In this document: piece by piece, positions 19,338 through 28,307 of the stretch | How positions within the stretch are numbered: position 1 is the first letter of the stretch | Layout of the letters: the number at the start of each line of letters is the position of its first letter | NCBI RefSeq assembly: GCF_014696675.1 | Contig: NZ_JACJQN010000003.1 | Coordinates: forward strand, 237,967-301,966 | Origin: Phormidium tenue FACHB-1052 | Lineage (GTDB): Bacteria; Cyanobacteriota; Cyanobacteriia; Phormidesmidales; Phormidesmidaceae | DNA: 64,000 nucleotides | Direction of reading: 5' to 3' | The notes under the pieces: model-generated | Databases searched by the model: none | Seen by the model: the letters and a program-made list of their open reading frames with translations, nothing else | What the model was told of the DNA's origin: nothing | Made by a program: the position numbers and the translations under genes

Positions 19338-20216
19338 ATGTCTTTGCTGACGGTGCCGTCTCCCTGGAAAATTCGCGATCGCACCTTGACCTGGGGCAGC
19401 CGCACCTACCTAATGGGGGTGCTCAACGTCACCCCCGACAGCTTTAGCGACGGCGGGCAGTTTAATACCCTTGAGCGAGCCGTAGCCCAAGCGCGCCATC
19501 TGGTGCACCACGGTACCGACATTCTTGATATTGGTGGCCAGTCTACCCGACCGGGGGCCGAGTCAATTTCCCGTACTGAAGAGCTAGAGCGGGTGATTCC
19601 GGTGATTGAGGCTATTCGTCGCGATGACGACGACACCCTGGCCCAGGCCATTATTTCGGTGGATACTACCCGGTCGTCGGTGGCGCGGGCGGCAGTCAAG
19701 GCCGGGGCCGACATTGTCAACGACATCTCAGCGGGCACCTACGACAATGCCATGCTCTCGACGGTGGCCGACCTGGGCGTGCCGATCATGATTATGCATC
19801 TGCGGGGCACCCCAATTACGATGCAGCAGCGCACCGACTACCACGATCTGGTGGGCGAGATTCACGAGTTTTTGCAGCACCAGATCGAAGCGGCGATCGC
19901 GGTGGGCGTTAAACCGAGCAAGATTGCCGTTGACCCCGGTCTGGGCTTTGCCAAAACCTCTGCCCAAAGCCTAGAACTGCTGCGGCAGCTCAATCGGTTC
20001 CGCGATCTGGGGCGACCGCTGCTGGTCGGCCCCTCCCGCAAGAGCTTTATCGGCTGGATTTTAGACCAGCCCGACCCCCAGCAGCGGGTGTGGGGTACGG
20101 CGGCGGCTTGTTGTGCGGCGATCGCTGGCGGAGCTGATATTATCCGCGTCCACGATGGGGCAGAGATGCACGACGTGTGTCGCGTGGCCGACGCAGTGTG
20201 GCGAGGAACCCATTAA
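19338..20216 (+). CDS. folP: Dihydropteroate synthase
   Basis: A 292-residue TIM-barrel enzyme joining pABA and dihydropterin pyrophosphate in folate synthesis, the sulfonamide target. Motifs: LMGVLNVTPDSFSDGGQ near residues 26-42, DIGGQSTRPGAE, ISVDTT, NDISAG, IAVDPGLGFAK and VGPSRKSFIG. All expected signatures are present and the length is normal. It stands between the ABC-transporter remnants and psbQ, with no folate-gene neighbour. Confidence 0.96.
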   Translation: MSLLTVPSPWKIRDRTLTWGSRTYLMGVLNVTPDSFSDGGQFNTLERAVAQARHLVHHGTDILDIGGQSTRPGAESISRTEELERVIPVIEAIRRDDDDTLAQAIISVDTTRSSVARAAVKAGADIVNDISAGTYDNAMLSTVADLGVPIMIMHLRGTPITMQQRTDYHDLVGEIHEFLQHQIEAAIAVGVKPSKIAVDPGLGFAKTSAQSLELLRQLNRFRDLGRPLLVGPSRKSFIGWILDQPDPQQRVWGTAAACCAAIAGGADIIRVHDGAEMHDVCRVADAVWRGTH

Positions 20217-20304
20217 CGCGCGTATCGCGGTGCTAATGGGTTTGTAAGAATCCCATAGCGGCGTAAAATACAGACGACTGATGTAGAGAGCGCAAAGGTT
20301 AACT

Positions 20305-20751
20305 ATGGGACGCTTCAGACCTCTTTTGGGAATTTTGCTGGCGGTAGTGGCCTCCTGCCTGGTGGCCTGCGGTGGCCCGGCAGCGAAAATACCGACGACC
20401 TATACCCCAGAGCTATTGCAGCAGGTAGAGCTGTATACCCCTGCTGTAGCCGAGCTGCGCGATCGCTTCCCCGAGCTTCAAAGCTACATTCAAAAGAAAG
20501 ACTGGGTGAACGTGCAGAGCTTTATCCACGGCCCCATGGGCGAAATGCGGACGCGGGTCAACCGGCTGGCGGGCACATTGCTAATTAAAGACAAGCCCCA
20601 GGCCCAGTCTCTCGCCAAGGAGATTTACACTCACCTAGAGCGCCTAGACGAAGCTGCCGCCAACAACCAGCAGGTGATCGCTGGTCAAGAGTACCGCAAT
20701 GCTCTCGACGACTTTGACTCTTTCTTGAGTCTGGTGCCGACGTTTCAATAG
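20305..20751 (+). CDS. psbQ: Photosystem II protein PsbQ (CyanoQ lipoprotein)
   Basis: A 148-residue lipoprotein. The signal peptide ends in lipobox LVAC (Cys at about residue 22), so the mature protein is lipid-anchored at the lumenal thylakoid side. The mature part is a four-helix bundle typical of CyanoQ, with conserved stretches DWVNVQSFIHGPMGEMR and AKEIYTHLERLDEAA. CyanoQ binds PSII at the oxygen-evolving side and stabilises it. AAAGG precedes the ATG. It lies 20 bases upstream of a ThiO-like oxidase, possibly co-transcribed. Confidence 0.93.
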   Translation: MGRFRPLLGILLAVVASCLVACGGPAAKIPTTYTPELLQQVELYTPAVAELRDRFPELQSYIQKKDWVNVQSFIHGPMGEMRTRVNRLAGTLLIKDKPQAQSLAKEIYTHLERLDEAAANNQQVIAGQEYRNALDDFDSFLSLVPTFQ

Positions 20752-20772
20752 ACCGATTTAGCTCACCCTCCC

Positions 20773-21900
20773 TTGAAGCACATCACCATCATTGGCTGCG
20801 GCGTTGTCGGGGCCGCGATCGCCTACGAACTGAGCCTCTGCCAAGGGGTTCAGGTCACGGTGATCGATCAAACGGCCCCAGCCCAGGGATCTACCGCCGC
20901 CGCCCTGGGGGTGGGCATGGCGGTGATTAGCCATAAGGTGAAAGGCCGCAACTGGCGACTGCGAGAGCGCAGCCTAAAGCGCTATCAAACCCTGATTCCA
21001 GAGTTGGAAGCGCTAACCGGGCGAGCCATTCAGCACAATACCCACGGCATTCTCAGCCTCTGTTTTGCGGCGGCGGAACTGCCCCGGTGGCGATCGCTCC
21101 AAACCATTCGCCACCAACAGGGGTACGAGCTGAAACTGTGGGAACCAGAGCGGGTGCGCGATCGCTGCCCTCACCTCAGCACCGCTGGAGTTATTGTCGG
21201 CATCTACTCGCCCCAAGATTTTCAGGTCAATCCTACGGATCTCACGCTGGCGCTGGTGGCCGGTGCCCAGGCAAATGGGGCTGAGTTCTACTTTGGCCAA
21301 CCCGTAGTGGGGTTTGATGGCGCTGAGGTGGAAGCTTTACCCGAGGAAGACCGTCGCTGTGCCGCTGTGCATACCTCAAATCAAAGCTTTCCAGCGGATG
21401 CGATCGTGATTTCCGCAGGGTTAGAGACTCTACCCCTCACCCAAGCTCTCCACCAGCCCATCCCCATTGGCCCAGTGCTGGGCCAAGCCCTCTGCCTTCA
21501 CCTAGACAAGCCGCTAGAGCACTCTGACTTTCAGCCCGTGGTCAATGGCAACGACATTCACCTGGTGCCCCTGGGCAAGGGCGACTACTGGGTCGGGGCT
21601 ACGGTAGAGTTTCCGCCCGAAATCGCCTTAGAAGATGCAATGGCTATGCAGCCTGAGGCCGATCGGCTAGATGAGGTGCTAGCTGGTGCAGTAGCCTACT
21701 GTCCAGCGCTAGCGACGGGCAACATTACCCAGCGCTGGTCGGGCCTTCGCCCTCGGCCCCAGGGCCAAGCTGCTCCAGTTATCCAACCCTTGATGGGGTA
21801 CAGCAATATTTGGCTGGCCACTGGCCACTACCGCAACGGTGTCCTCCTCGCCCCTGCCACTGCTCTAGCAATCCGTGACCTTCTAGAGCAGCTAGGCTGA
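20773..21900 (+). CDS. FAD-dependent amine/amino-acid oxidase (DAO family, ThiO-like)
   Basis: A 375-residue flavoprotein starting at TTG (20773), placed so that the dinucleotide motif IIGCGVVGAAIAYELS begins a few residues in; no nearer ATG exists. C-terminal signature RWSGLRPRPQG followed by TGHYRNGVLLAPATA matches glycine oxidase/D-amino acid oxidase enzymes. The C-terminal half closely resembles the ThiO domain encoded at 49025, making it a likely paralogue; substrate unknown. Confidence 0.85.
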   Translation: MKHITIIGCGVVGAAIAYELSLCQGVQVTVIDQTAPAQGSTAAALGVGMAVISHKVKGRNWRLRERSLKRYQTLIPELEALTGRAIQHNTHGILSLCFAAAELPRWRSLQTIRHQQGYELKLWEPERVRDRCPHLSTAGVIVGIYSPQDFQVNPTDLTLALVAGAQANGAEFYFGQPVVGFDGAEVEALPEEDRRCAAVHTSNQSFPADAIVISAGLETLPLTQALHQPIPIGPVLGQALCLHLDKPLEHSDFQPVVNGNDIHLVPLGKGDYWVGATVEFPPEIALEDAMAMQPEADRLDEVLAGAVAYCPALATGNITQRWSGLRPRPQGQAAPVIQPLMGYSNIWLATGHYRNGVLLAPATALAIRDLLEQLG

Positions 21901-21942
21901 TGGTTATGATGAAGCAAACACCTCTGCTACGAGGGTTAAGTC

Positions 21943-22485
21943 ATGACGCTAACAATTCGCGAATTAGAGAGACTTCAGGCCGCACACCCCGACTATCGCA
22001 TGGAGTTGGTAGATGGTGAGGTGACAATTATGAGCCCCTCTAGCTACGAGTCAGATGAGGTCTCGATTGAACTGGCGCGAGTGCTTGGCAACTGGGTACG
22101 CCCTCGTCAGCTCGGTCGAGTCACGGGTTCTAGCGCTGGTTTCATACTGCCTAACGCTGACACCCGCGCTCCCGATGTTTCGTTTGTCAAAGCTGAGCGG
22201 TTGCGGCGCAGCCCTCGTTCCTTTGCAGAACTGGCTCCCGACTTGATGGTCGAAGTAAAATCACCAACGGACAAACTGACGAAGCTGCGGAGCAAAATTC
22301 AAGATTTTTTGGCCCTGGGCACCCAGGTGGGCATTCTCATTGACCCTGAGGCTCGGTGTGTAGAGGTGTATCGAGCTGGGGATGAAGCGATTCTTTTGGG
22401 AGATGGCGATCGCCTAGCAGTGCCCGACCTGCTGCCAGGATGGGAGGTAGCCGTAGCCGACCTGTGGCCCTTAGTATTCGAGTAA
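21943..22485 (+). CDS. Uma2 family endonuclease (DUF820)
   Basis: A 180-residue PD-(D/E)XK-fold protein. Typical Uma2 landmarks are present: RMELVDGEVTIMSP, the APDVSFV aspartate, LMVEVKSPTD (E-x-K) and the C-terminal VPDLLPGWEV. The family is hugely expanded in cyanobacteria, is often mobile, and has no settled function. It lies 42 bases after the flavin oxidase. Confidence 0.92.
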   Translation: MTLTIRELERLQAAHPDYRMELVDGEVTIMSPSSYESDEVSIELARVLGNWVRPRQLGRVTGSSAGFILPNADTRAPDVSFVKAERLRRSPRSFAELAPDLMVEVKSPTDKLTKLRSKIQDFLALGTQVGILIDPEARCVEVYRAGDEAILLGDGDRLAVPDLLPGWEVAVADLWPLVFE

Positions 22486-22564
22486 TTCTAGAAGCGCTCC
22501 TAGAAACGGCAAGAGGCGCAGCCAATGCCACGCCTCTCAACATTCAGGCAGGGGTGCCTTTGGC

Positions 22565-22756
22565 TTATGCCGCTTCCATCCAGTCATAGATCTGCTCTAG
22601 TTGCTCTAGGGTTATTAAGCCGTACTGCCACAGAATCATGGGTAACGGGCCAGGGTCTTGCTCGCTGTGCTTTAAAGCGACCTGAAGTGAGGCCGTCGAA
22701 ATGGCTAATTCATCCTGTAGAAACCGAATGAGATTGGGTTGAGTGCTCACCGTCAT
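22565..22756 (-). CDS. DUF2949 family protein
   Basis: A 63-residue soluble protein with LIRFLQDELAIST at the N-terminus, then LKHSEQDPGPLPMILWQYGL and TLEQLEQIYDWM, the DUF2949 pattern found in cyanobacteria. A very strong Shine-Dalgarno (AAGGAGGTGAGA) precedes the ATG, suggesting abundant translation. Function is unknown; a role as a small adaptor is only a guess. Confidence 0.88.
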   Translation of the reverse strand: MTVSTQPNLIRFLQDELAISTASLQVALKHSEQDPGPLPMILWQYGLITLEQLEQIYDWMEAA

Positions 22757-23456
22757 ATAAGTCTCACCTCCTTAAAGGGGCGCTAGGGTTTGCAGATATT
22801 GCCCACGATTTTACACAAGGATGCATCCCTGGCAACATCAATTTCACGATGGATTAACTGAACTTTTATCACATCGCCGCCGATAGGTGCTCTCTCTCGC
22901 AAGGGAAGAGACTCATCGCCGTTGTGAGGCTACTGGGAGACGATCACCTCTCAATCCTTGATTTTCACAAGGCAATGCTTCAGTAGTTGTCACCGTTGGC
23001 TGTGATAAAAGATGCCCAAAAATAGCATAAAAACTCGGGCATAGCTTTACGGAATGTTGAAACCTGTAATATTTGTCAAACTTCAGAACAATTTTGACCG
23101 AACTCCCGTCGTAGAGGAGTTTGACTACTGGAGTTGGCTCTAAGCATAGCTAGGGTTACTGTGCGTAGGCTCTCAGCCACTACCCCTGGCAAAACTTGGG
23201 ATAGCGCAATGGCGCACTTAGCAAACGAACGAAAATGGAAGCGCGAAAAATGCCTGTTAGGCTTGAATCTTGGCATTCGGGGCTGTCTACCCAGGCTTGA
23301 CAGGCTACAGACATATGGCAGCCGTTGATAATGAACATTTGCAATAGTATTTCGGGGTGGTGCAGACTATCCCAACGGAGCGCGAAGCGGTACACTGCCT
23401 GGTTTCGAACCCAGGTTTTTCGAACCGAGCCAGCCGAGCTTTCCTAAAAAATTATT
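22757..23456. other. 700-base intergenic region with no supported gene
   Basis: Between DUF2949 and the dehydrogenase gene, both on the minus strand. The near end holds the DUF2949 leader. Short open frames in the middle (up to about 70 codons) have no recognisable product or ribosome site. An inverted repeat CCTGG-8-CCAGG lies at 23398-23415, downstream of the dehydrogenase stop, but without a T-run on the minus strand. The region may be a decayed gene; I cannot identify it. Confidence 0.5.
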
Positions 23457-24338
23457 CTATTCTGGTTTAGGTAAGGGGCTGACGATATTGAATAGGGCAG
23501 CATAGTCATCGTCGCCAAAACCGGCCTGCACGGCCTGCTCGACCAGCTGGCGCACACTTTCGGCAGGGAAGGGAGAAAGCCCAGCAGCCTTAGCGGCGGA
23601 CACAAACAGCCCCATGTCTTTTAGCAAATGTTTGGTCGGAAAGTTGGGGTCGGCAAACTGGCGGGTCTGCATGCGGTGCAGCTTTTTGTCGAAGGTGGGG
23701 GCGTAGAGGGCGCTCTGGCGCAACACCGCCATGAAGATATCGACATCGATGCCAGCCGCCTGCACTAGCCCTAGACTTTGGGCAAAGGCGGCGGTAAGCG
23801 AGCCAATTAACTGATTCATGGTCAGCTTGAGGGTGGCGGCGCTGCCCACAGGGCCGACATAGTAGAGGGTGGTGCCCAAGCATTGCAGCAGGGGCTGCCA
23901 GCGTTGATAGGCCTCATTTTCGGCTCCGGCCATGATGATCAGCTTGCCGTTTTTGGCTTCGGGAATGCTGCCCAGGACTGGAGCCTCTAGGTAGGTGCCC
24001 CCGGCCTGGGCCACCATTTGGCTGAGCTGCTGACTTTCTGCGGGGGCAATGGTGCCCATTTGAATAATGGCTTTGTGGTTTAGGGGCGATGGGCACTCGC
24101 TCACACCCATGTCTTCAAGGAGCGATCGCACCGCCTCCCCATTGGTGACCATAAAAATAACGGCTTCTACATTCTGAATTAGAGCAAGGGGCGTAGCAGA
24201 GACTTTTGCCCCCGCCAACTCCAAAGGTTTGAGCCGATCGGGAGTGCGGTTGTAGACCCAAACCCTATGCCCGGCTGACAGCAGCCTGAGCGCCATGGGC
24301 GACCCCATCAACCCGGTACCAATTACCCCAATGTTCAC
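23457..24338 (-). CDS. NAD(P)-dependent beta-hydroxyacid dehydrogenase (GLYR/HIBADH family)
   Basis: From GTG at 24338 the protein is 293 residues. This start is chosen because GGGAGG sits nine bases upstream and the cofactor motif NIGVIGTGLMGSPMA follows directly; ATG at 24359 is the alternative. Family signatures: VWVYNRTPDR, the substrate motif EAPVLGSIPEAKNGKL and catalytic lysine in LKLTMNQLIG. Members include 3-hydroxyisobutyrate dehydrogenase, tartronate semialdehyde reductase and succinic/glyoxylic semialdehyde reductases; glyoxylate/succinic semialdehyde reductase is the likeliest role in a photorespiring organism, by inference. Confidence 0.88.
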   Translation of the reverse strand: MNIGVIGTGLMGSPMALRLLSAGHRVWVYNRTPDRLKPLELAGAKVSATPLALIQNVEAVIFMVTNGEAVRSLLEDMGVSECPSPLNHKAIIQMGTIAPAESQQLSQMVAQAGGTYLEAPVLGSIPEAKNGKLIIMAGAENEAYQRWQPLLQCLGTTLYYVGPVGSAATLKLTMNQLIGSLTAAFAQSLGLVQAAGIDVDIFMAVLRQSALYAPTFDKKLHRMQTRQFADPNFPTKHLLKDMGLFVSAAKAAGLSPFPAESVRQLVEQAVQAGFGDDDYAALFNIVSPLPKPE

Positions 24339-24371
24339 CCGTGGTGTCCTCCCTAACATAAATGGAATGGT

Positions 24372-25217
24372 TTAGCCGGTTTCGGTCATGGTTTGTGGCC
24401 TTTGGCCAGAGGCGATTTGCGAAGCAATCCCGGTGGGAATTGCGGCCTCCTGCGCCCGGCGATGGTGGGAAAGGGAATGGTACTGTCCCCACGCGGCTTC
24501 GGCCTGGGCGGTGGCCCCTAGCCACTCGGCTAAGAACTGACGCAACCAGCGCTCTACCGCTGCCCCGTAGAGGCGATGCTGGCTGAGGTGATGGGCTCGC
24601 CCCTGGGCACCAGGATAGGTTAACTGGTCAGCGCCTTCGGTCGTCCAGTGGTTGACCATGGCAGCGGTGATTTCGGGGTGAAACTGAAGCCCATAGGCCC
24701 ACCGCCCATAGCGAAATGCCTGGTGGGGAAAGGTGGTGCCGGTGGCCAGCAGGTGGCTGCCGCTCGGCAGCGTAAACCCTTCCTGGTGCCATTGGTAGAC
24801 CATTAGCGGGCCGGGCAGTAGTCCCTTCCCTAAAGGGGTCGGCAGAATGGGATAGTAGCCGATTTCGCGCGTGCCCTCAGGGTGACGGGTGACGGCGGCT
24901 CCCAGGGTTCGGGCCAGTAGCTGCGCCCCCAGGCAAATGCCTAGGTAGGGTTTGTCGGCGGCTAGGGCCAGGGCAATCCAGTCGATCTCTTGGGCTATAA
25001 AGTCGAGGTGGTCGTCGTTGGCGCTCATGGGGCCACCAAACACCACCGTGCCGCTGTGGCGATCGAGGTTAGCAGGCAGCGGTTGACCTAGAGCCGGGCA
25101 GCGAACATCGAGGGCAAAGCCCAGGTCGCGCAGCGCTTCCCCCACCCGACCTGGGTTGGAGGTGGACTGGTGCACAACGACTAAAACGGGGTGATTAGAA
25201 CTCACAGCGGGGCGCAA
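24372..25217 (-). CDS. Class I glutamine amidotransferase-like protein
   Basis: Up to 281 residues from TTG at 25217; GTG at 25205 is an equally plausible start and neither has a clear ribosome site. The catalytic cysteine is in GICLGAQLLA, with the His-Glu pair in LQFHPEIT, and the substrate loop is FGGPMSANDD. Related proteins are stand-alone GATase1 enzymes near GMP synthase, often annotated as glutamine amidotransferases, some with gamma-glutamyl hydrolase roles. No synthetase domain is attached, so the acceptor is unknown. It ends 12 bases before the dehydrogenase ATG at 24359 region, suggesting an operon. Confidence 0.87.
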   Translation of the reverse strand: MRPAVSSNHPVLVVVHQSTSNPGRVGEALRDLGFALDVRCPALGQPLPANLDRHSGTVVFGGPMSANDDHLDFIAQEIDWIALALAADKPYLGICLGAQLLARTLGAAVTRHPEGTREIGYYPILPTPLGKGLLPGPLMVYQWHQEGFTLPSGSHLLATGTTFPHQAFRYGRWAYGLQFHPEITAAMVNHWTTEGADQLTYPGAQGRAHHLSQHRLYGAAVERWLRQFLAEWLGATAQAEAAWGQYHSLSHHRRAQEAAIPTGIASQIASGQRPQTMTETG

Positions 25218-25334
25218 TGATATCTGTAAAAGCGTTCCTAAACAGCGGGCTGCTAACCCTGACCCGGCGCGATCGCCCGAGGAAGCGTCTTTATCACTGT
25301 ATCGCTTCAGCTCAGAACCGGAGCTAAGCCGCTT

Positions 25335-26108
25335 CTAGAGCTGGCGCTCAACCTGCACCATGCGGCGGTAGGCCAGCCAGCCAGCGACCACCATGGCGAT
25401 CGCAAACAGTCCCAAAAACTGCACATGCTCACCCACATCTGCTAGGGTGCTGCCCTCGACCACTACCCCCGACAGGGCTTCGATCATGTGGTAGATGGGG
25501 TTGTATCGGGTGAGCTGGGCCAGGGAATCGGGGAAAAAGGCTGTGGGTAGAAAGGTGCCCCCCAAAATCATCAGTGGAATGCCAAAGGCCGCGATTAGGG
25601 CGTTGACATCTTCGGTGCGGCGGGCTAGTTGGGTGCCTAGCACGAAGCCCACTCCGACGTAGGCAGCGATGCTGAGCACCACAATCAGCAGGTTGGCGAG
25701 GGGGTTGCCGTCGAGGGTGGCCCCCTGGGAGAGGGCGATCGCATACACTAAGGCCGCCTGAGCCAGCCCAATCACCCCATAGGCCAGACAAATGCCCAAA
25801 AAATACGACACCCCGCTCAAGGGTGACAGAAACAAGCGCTTCAGCGTCTTTTGTTCGCGTTCGGAGACCACCGTGGCCACGCTGCCCCCCAGCCCGCTAA
25901 AGAACAGCGCCGCCCCCACCAGGGTCGAGGGAGCCGCCTGGGTATAGGCCTCGGCCAGGGTAATCTGCAACCGTTCTTGCAGGATCAAACTATTGAGAAT
26001 GAGCAGAATAACCGGGAAAATCGCCCAAAAAACCAGACTGCGCCGCCGCCGCCACAGCTCGATTAAAATTCGCTGGGCAACCGCTAGGGTCTCTCGCGCG
26101 TATTTCAT
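25335..26108 (-). CDS. ABC-2 type transporter permease
   Basis: A 257-residue membrane protein with about six transmembrane segments: about residues 25-43, 60-80, 102-127, 135-158, 168-190 and 230-247. The loop SEREQKTLKRLFLSPLSG matches the cytoplasmic coupling region of ABC-2/DrrB-type exporters. No ATPase gene is adjacent, so the partner must be encoded elsewhere; this is an orphan permease. Substrate unknown. Confidence 0.88.
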   Translation of the reverse strand: MKYARETLAVAQRILIELWRRRRSLVFWAIFPVILLILNSLILQERLQITLAEAYTQAAPSTLVGAALFFSGLGGSVATVVSEREQKTLKRLFLSPLSGVSYFLGICLAYGVIGLAQAALVYAIALSQGATLDGNPLANLLIVVLSIAAYVGVGFVLGTQLARRTEDVNALIAAFGIPLMILGGTFLPTAFFPDSLAQLTRYNPIYHMIEALSGVVVEGSTLADVGEHVQFLGLFAIAMVVAGWLAYRRMVQVERQL

Positions 26109-26309
26109 CAGGATGAGTAGACTGTAAAGGCAACTTAATACTACAGTCTTTAACAGGTTTCACGCGGGATACAGCCTCCTCTGGCCGGGAGCGCCCGATG
26201 CCTCTCCTGGCTGAGAGACTGTGTTACCGTTAATGCCCAAGTCGCTCTCCACACACCCTTGGGGGCATCCCTAAGGCGAGTTTGACCCAAGCAACGCCTA
26301 CAACTTCAG

Positions 26310-28265
26310 ATGAGTCAATCTATAGAGGGGCTGTTTGCCCAAACCCTGGCCCGTCGCAACGTCCTCAAGCTGTTTGGCGTTGGGGGGATAGCAGCGCTAC
26401 TGAGCTATTCGCGCCTGAGCAAACCCCAGCCCACGGTGTTTCAGCGCGATCGCCTCGAACTGCCCGCCCAGGTTGGCAAGCCCACAACGGCGGTGGTGAT
26501 TGGCGGCGGTTTGGCAGGGCTGGCGGCGGCCTACGAACTCAGCCAGCGCGGTGTGGCGGTGACCTTGCTGGAGCGATCGCCCCAGCTCGGCGGCAAAATC
26601 GCTAGCTGGCCGATCCAGGTGGGCGACGACTCCTTCATGATGGAGCACGGCTTCCACGGCTTTTTCCCGCAGTACTACAACCTGTTTAGCTTGGTGGACG
26701 AGCTGAGCATTCAGCAGAATTTCAAGTCCCTCGACTACTATTCGCTGGTCTACAAAGACCACTACGACCCCGAGGTGTTTCGCCCCAGCAATTCCGCGTT
26801 TCCGTGGAATATTGTCGATCTGGCCATTTCCTCTTCGAACCGGCTGGAGTGGGGCATCAACCTCACCCATCTCAAGCATCTCCAGGTGTTTCGAGAAATT
26901 ACCGGCTTCCGCAATCCTCAAACCTACGAACGTCTCGACCAGCTATCAGTGACCGAGTGGGTGGGCAACGACTTTCCGCGCGGGCTCTACGACCTCTACT
27001 TTTTGCCCTTTGCCAAATCGAGCCTCAACTCCCCCGATGTGCTCAGCGCCGGGGAACTGATGCAGTTTTTTCACTTCTATTTCTTTGGCAACCCGGAGGG
27101 GCTGGCCTTTAACGGCACCCGTCAAGATATGGGGCGATCGCTGGTGGACCCCATGGTTGCGGCCATTCAGGCCAACGGTGGCCAGGTGCTGACCGGCGTG
27201 ACCGTCAGCCAGGTGGCCTGGGCTGAGGGCAAAGTGGCGGGGGTGACCTACCAAAAGGGCAGCGTTGCCGTTAACCCTGTGCCTTTTTGGGTCGATCGCA
27301 ATCCCCTGCTAAGTTCAGACCAGATGGAATATTTCGGTGCGGGCGACAGCGTCTATTCTGTCGCGCCGGGGGCTAAGACAGCCCTATCGTTGACCTGCAC
27401 CCATCAAGGCTGTAGCGTGCAGCGCCAGGTGACCACAACGGCGGAAGGCTACCTCTGCCCCTGCCACGGGGCCGCCTACGCCAGCGATGGCGCGGTGCTG
27501 GCTGGCCCCGCACAGGAGAATCTGACGGAATTTAAAGTGTTGCAGCGAGAGGGCGATCGCGTCCAGCTCATGGCCGCCAACGTCGATGGCGTGCCCAACG
27601 TCGCCCACGACCTCACCGCCGACTACTACGTCATGGCTGCCGACATCCCCGGCATCAAAGCGCTCTTTTCGCTATCCGACGGCGAGGTAGAACCCACCCT
27701 GGTTGCCCAAATCGACCAGCTCCAGGTGGCTGACCCCTTTGCCGTGGGCCGCTTTTGGCTCGATCGCGACTTCGACTGGCAGCACAGCTGGTTTACCTCC
27801 CTATCGGGCTATAAGCTCACCGATAGCATTACCCTCTATCACCGCATTCAAGACGACTACATTGCCTGGGGCGATCGCACCGGGGGCAGCGTCGTCGAGC
27901 TGCACGCCTACTGCTACAAAGAGAAAGACTTTCCCACCCAGGCCGATATTCTCGACACCTTTGAGGCCGAACTCTACGAAATTGTGCCGGAGCTAAAGGG
28001 CGCGACCGTGCTGCACCGCCAGCTGGTGAACCAAAAGAATTTTGCCGGTTTCCCCCCCGGCAGCTTTGCTAACCGCCCCCAAACCGTCACCGCCGCCGAT
28101 AACCTGCTGTTTGCGGGCGACTGGGTGCGCATGCCCTTCCCCTGCGGCCTGATGGAGCGAGCGGTGAGCAGCGGTTTGCTGGCGGCCAACGCCATTTTGC
28201 AGCGGGAAGGGGTGCAGCGCCGTCCCATTCTCTCGGTCAACCCCGAAGGGGTGCTGAAAATTTAG
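26310..28265 (+). CDS. cruE: CruE-like beta-carotene desaturase/methyltransferase (FAD + Rieske)
   Basis: A 651-residue fusion-type flavoprotein. Residues about 15-40 read ARRNVLKLFGVGGIAALL, a Tat-like/anchor segment. The FAD dinucleotide motif VVIGGGLAGLAAAYEL is at about residues 62-77, followed by the carotenoid-desaturase pattern LGGKIASW and EHGFHGFF. A Rieske [2Fe-2S] domain is inserted at about residues 362-390 (CTHQGC then CPCHGAAY). The C-terminus holds the second FAD motif LLFAGDWVRMPFPCGLMERA. This architecture matches CrtU/CruE enzymes that convert beta rings to aromatic phi/chi rings. With the Rieske oxygenase next door, synechoxanthin synthesis is the best reading; other carotenoid desaturases cannot be excluded. 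Confidence 0.75.
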   Translation: MSQSIEGLFAQTLARRNVLKLFGVGGIAALLSYSRLSKPQPTVFQRDRLELPAQVGKPTTAVVIGGGLAGLAAAYELSQRGVAVTLLERSPQLGGKIASWPIQVGDDSFMMEHGFHGFFPQYYNLFSLVDELSIQQNFKSLDYYSLVYKDHYDPEVFRPSNSAFPWNIVDLAISSSNRLEWGINLTHLKHLQVFREITGFRNPQTYERLDQLSVTEWVGNDFPRGLYDLYFLPFAKSSLNSPDVLSAGELMQFFHFYFFGNPEGLAFNGTRQDMGRSLVDPMVAAIQANGGQVLTGVTVSQVAWAEGKVAGVTYQKGSVAVNPVPFWVDRNPLLSSDQMEYFGAGDSVYSVAPGAKTALSLTCTHQGCSVQRQVTTTAEGYLCPCHGAAYASDGAVLAGPAQENLTEFKVLQREGDRVQLMAANVDGVPNVAHDLTADYYVMAADIPGIKALFSLSDGEVEPTLVAQIDQLQVADPFAVGRFWLDRDFDWQHSWFTSLSGYKLTDSITLYHRIQDDYIAWGDRTGGSVVELHAYCYKEKDFPTQADILDTFEAELYEIVPELKGATVLHRQLVNQKNFAGFPPGSFANRPQTVTAADNLLFAGDWVRMPFPCGLMERAVSSGLLAANAILQREGVQRRPILSVNPEGVLKI

Positions 28266-28307
28266 GGAATCGTTCCCGGCATCGGTAGATTGTCTTCAGC
28301 GATAGGC

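Noticed and set aside
23398..23415. tRNA T-arm-like sequence (CCTGG-loop-CCAGG with TTCGAA)
   Set aside because: The loop is 8 bases and a standard T-arm register leaves a mismatch at the third pair; no acceptor, D or anticodon arms are found around it.
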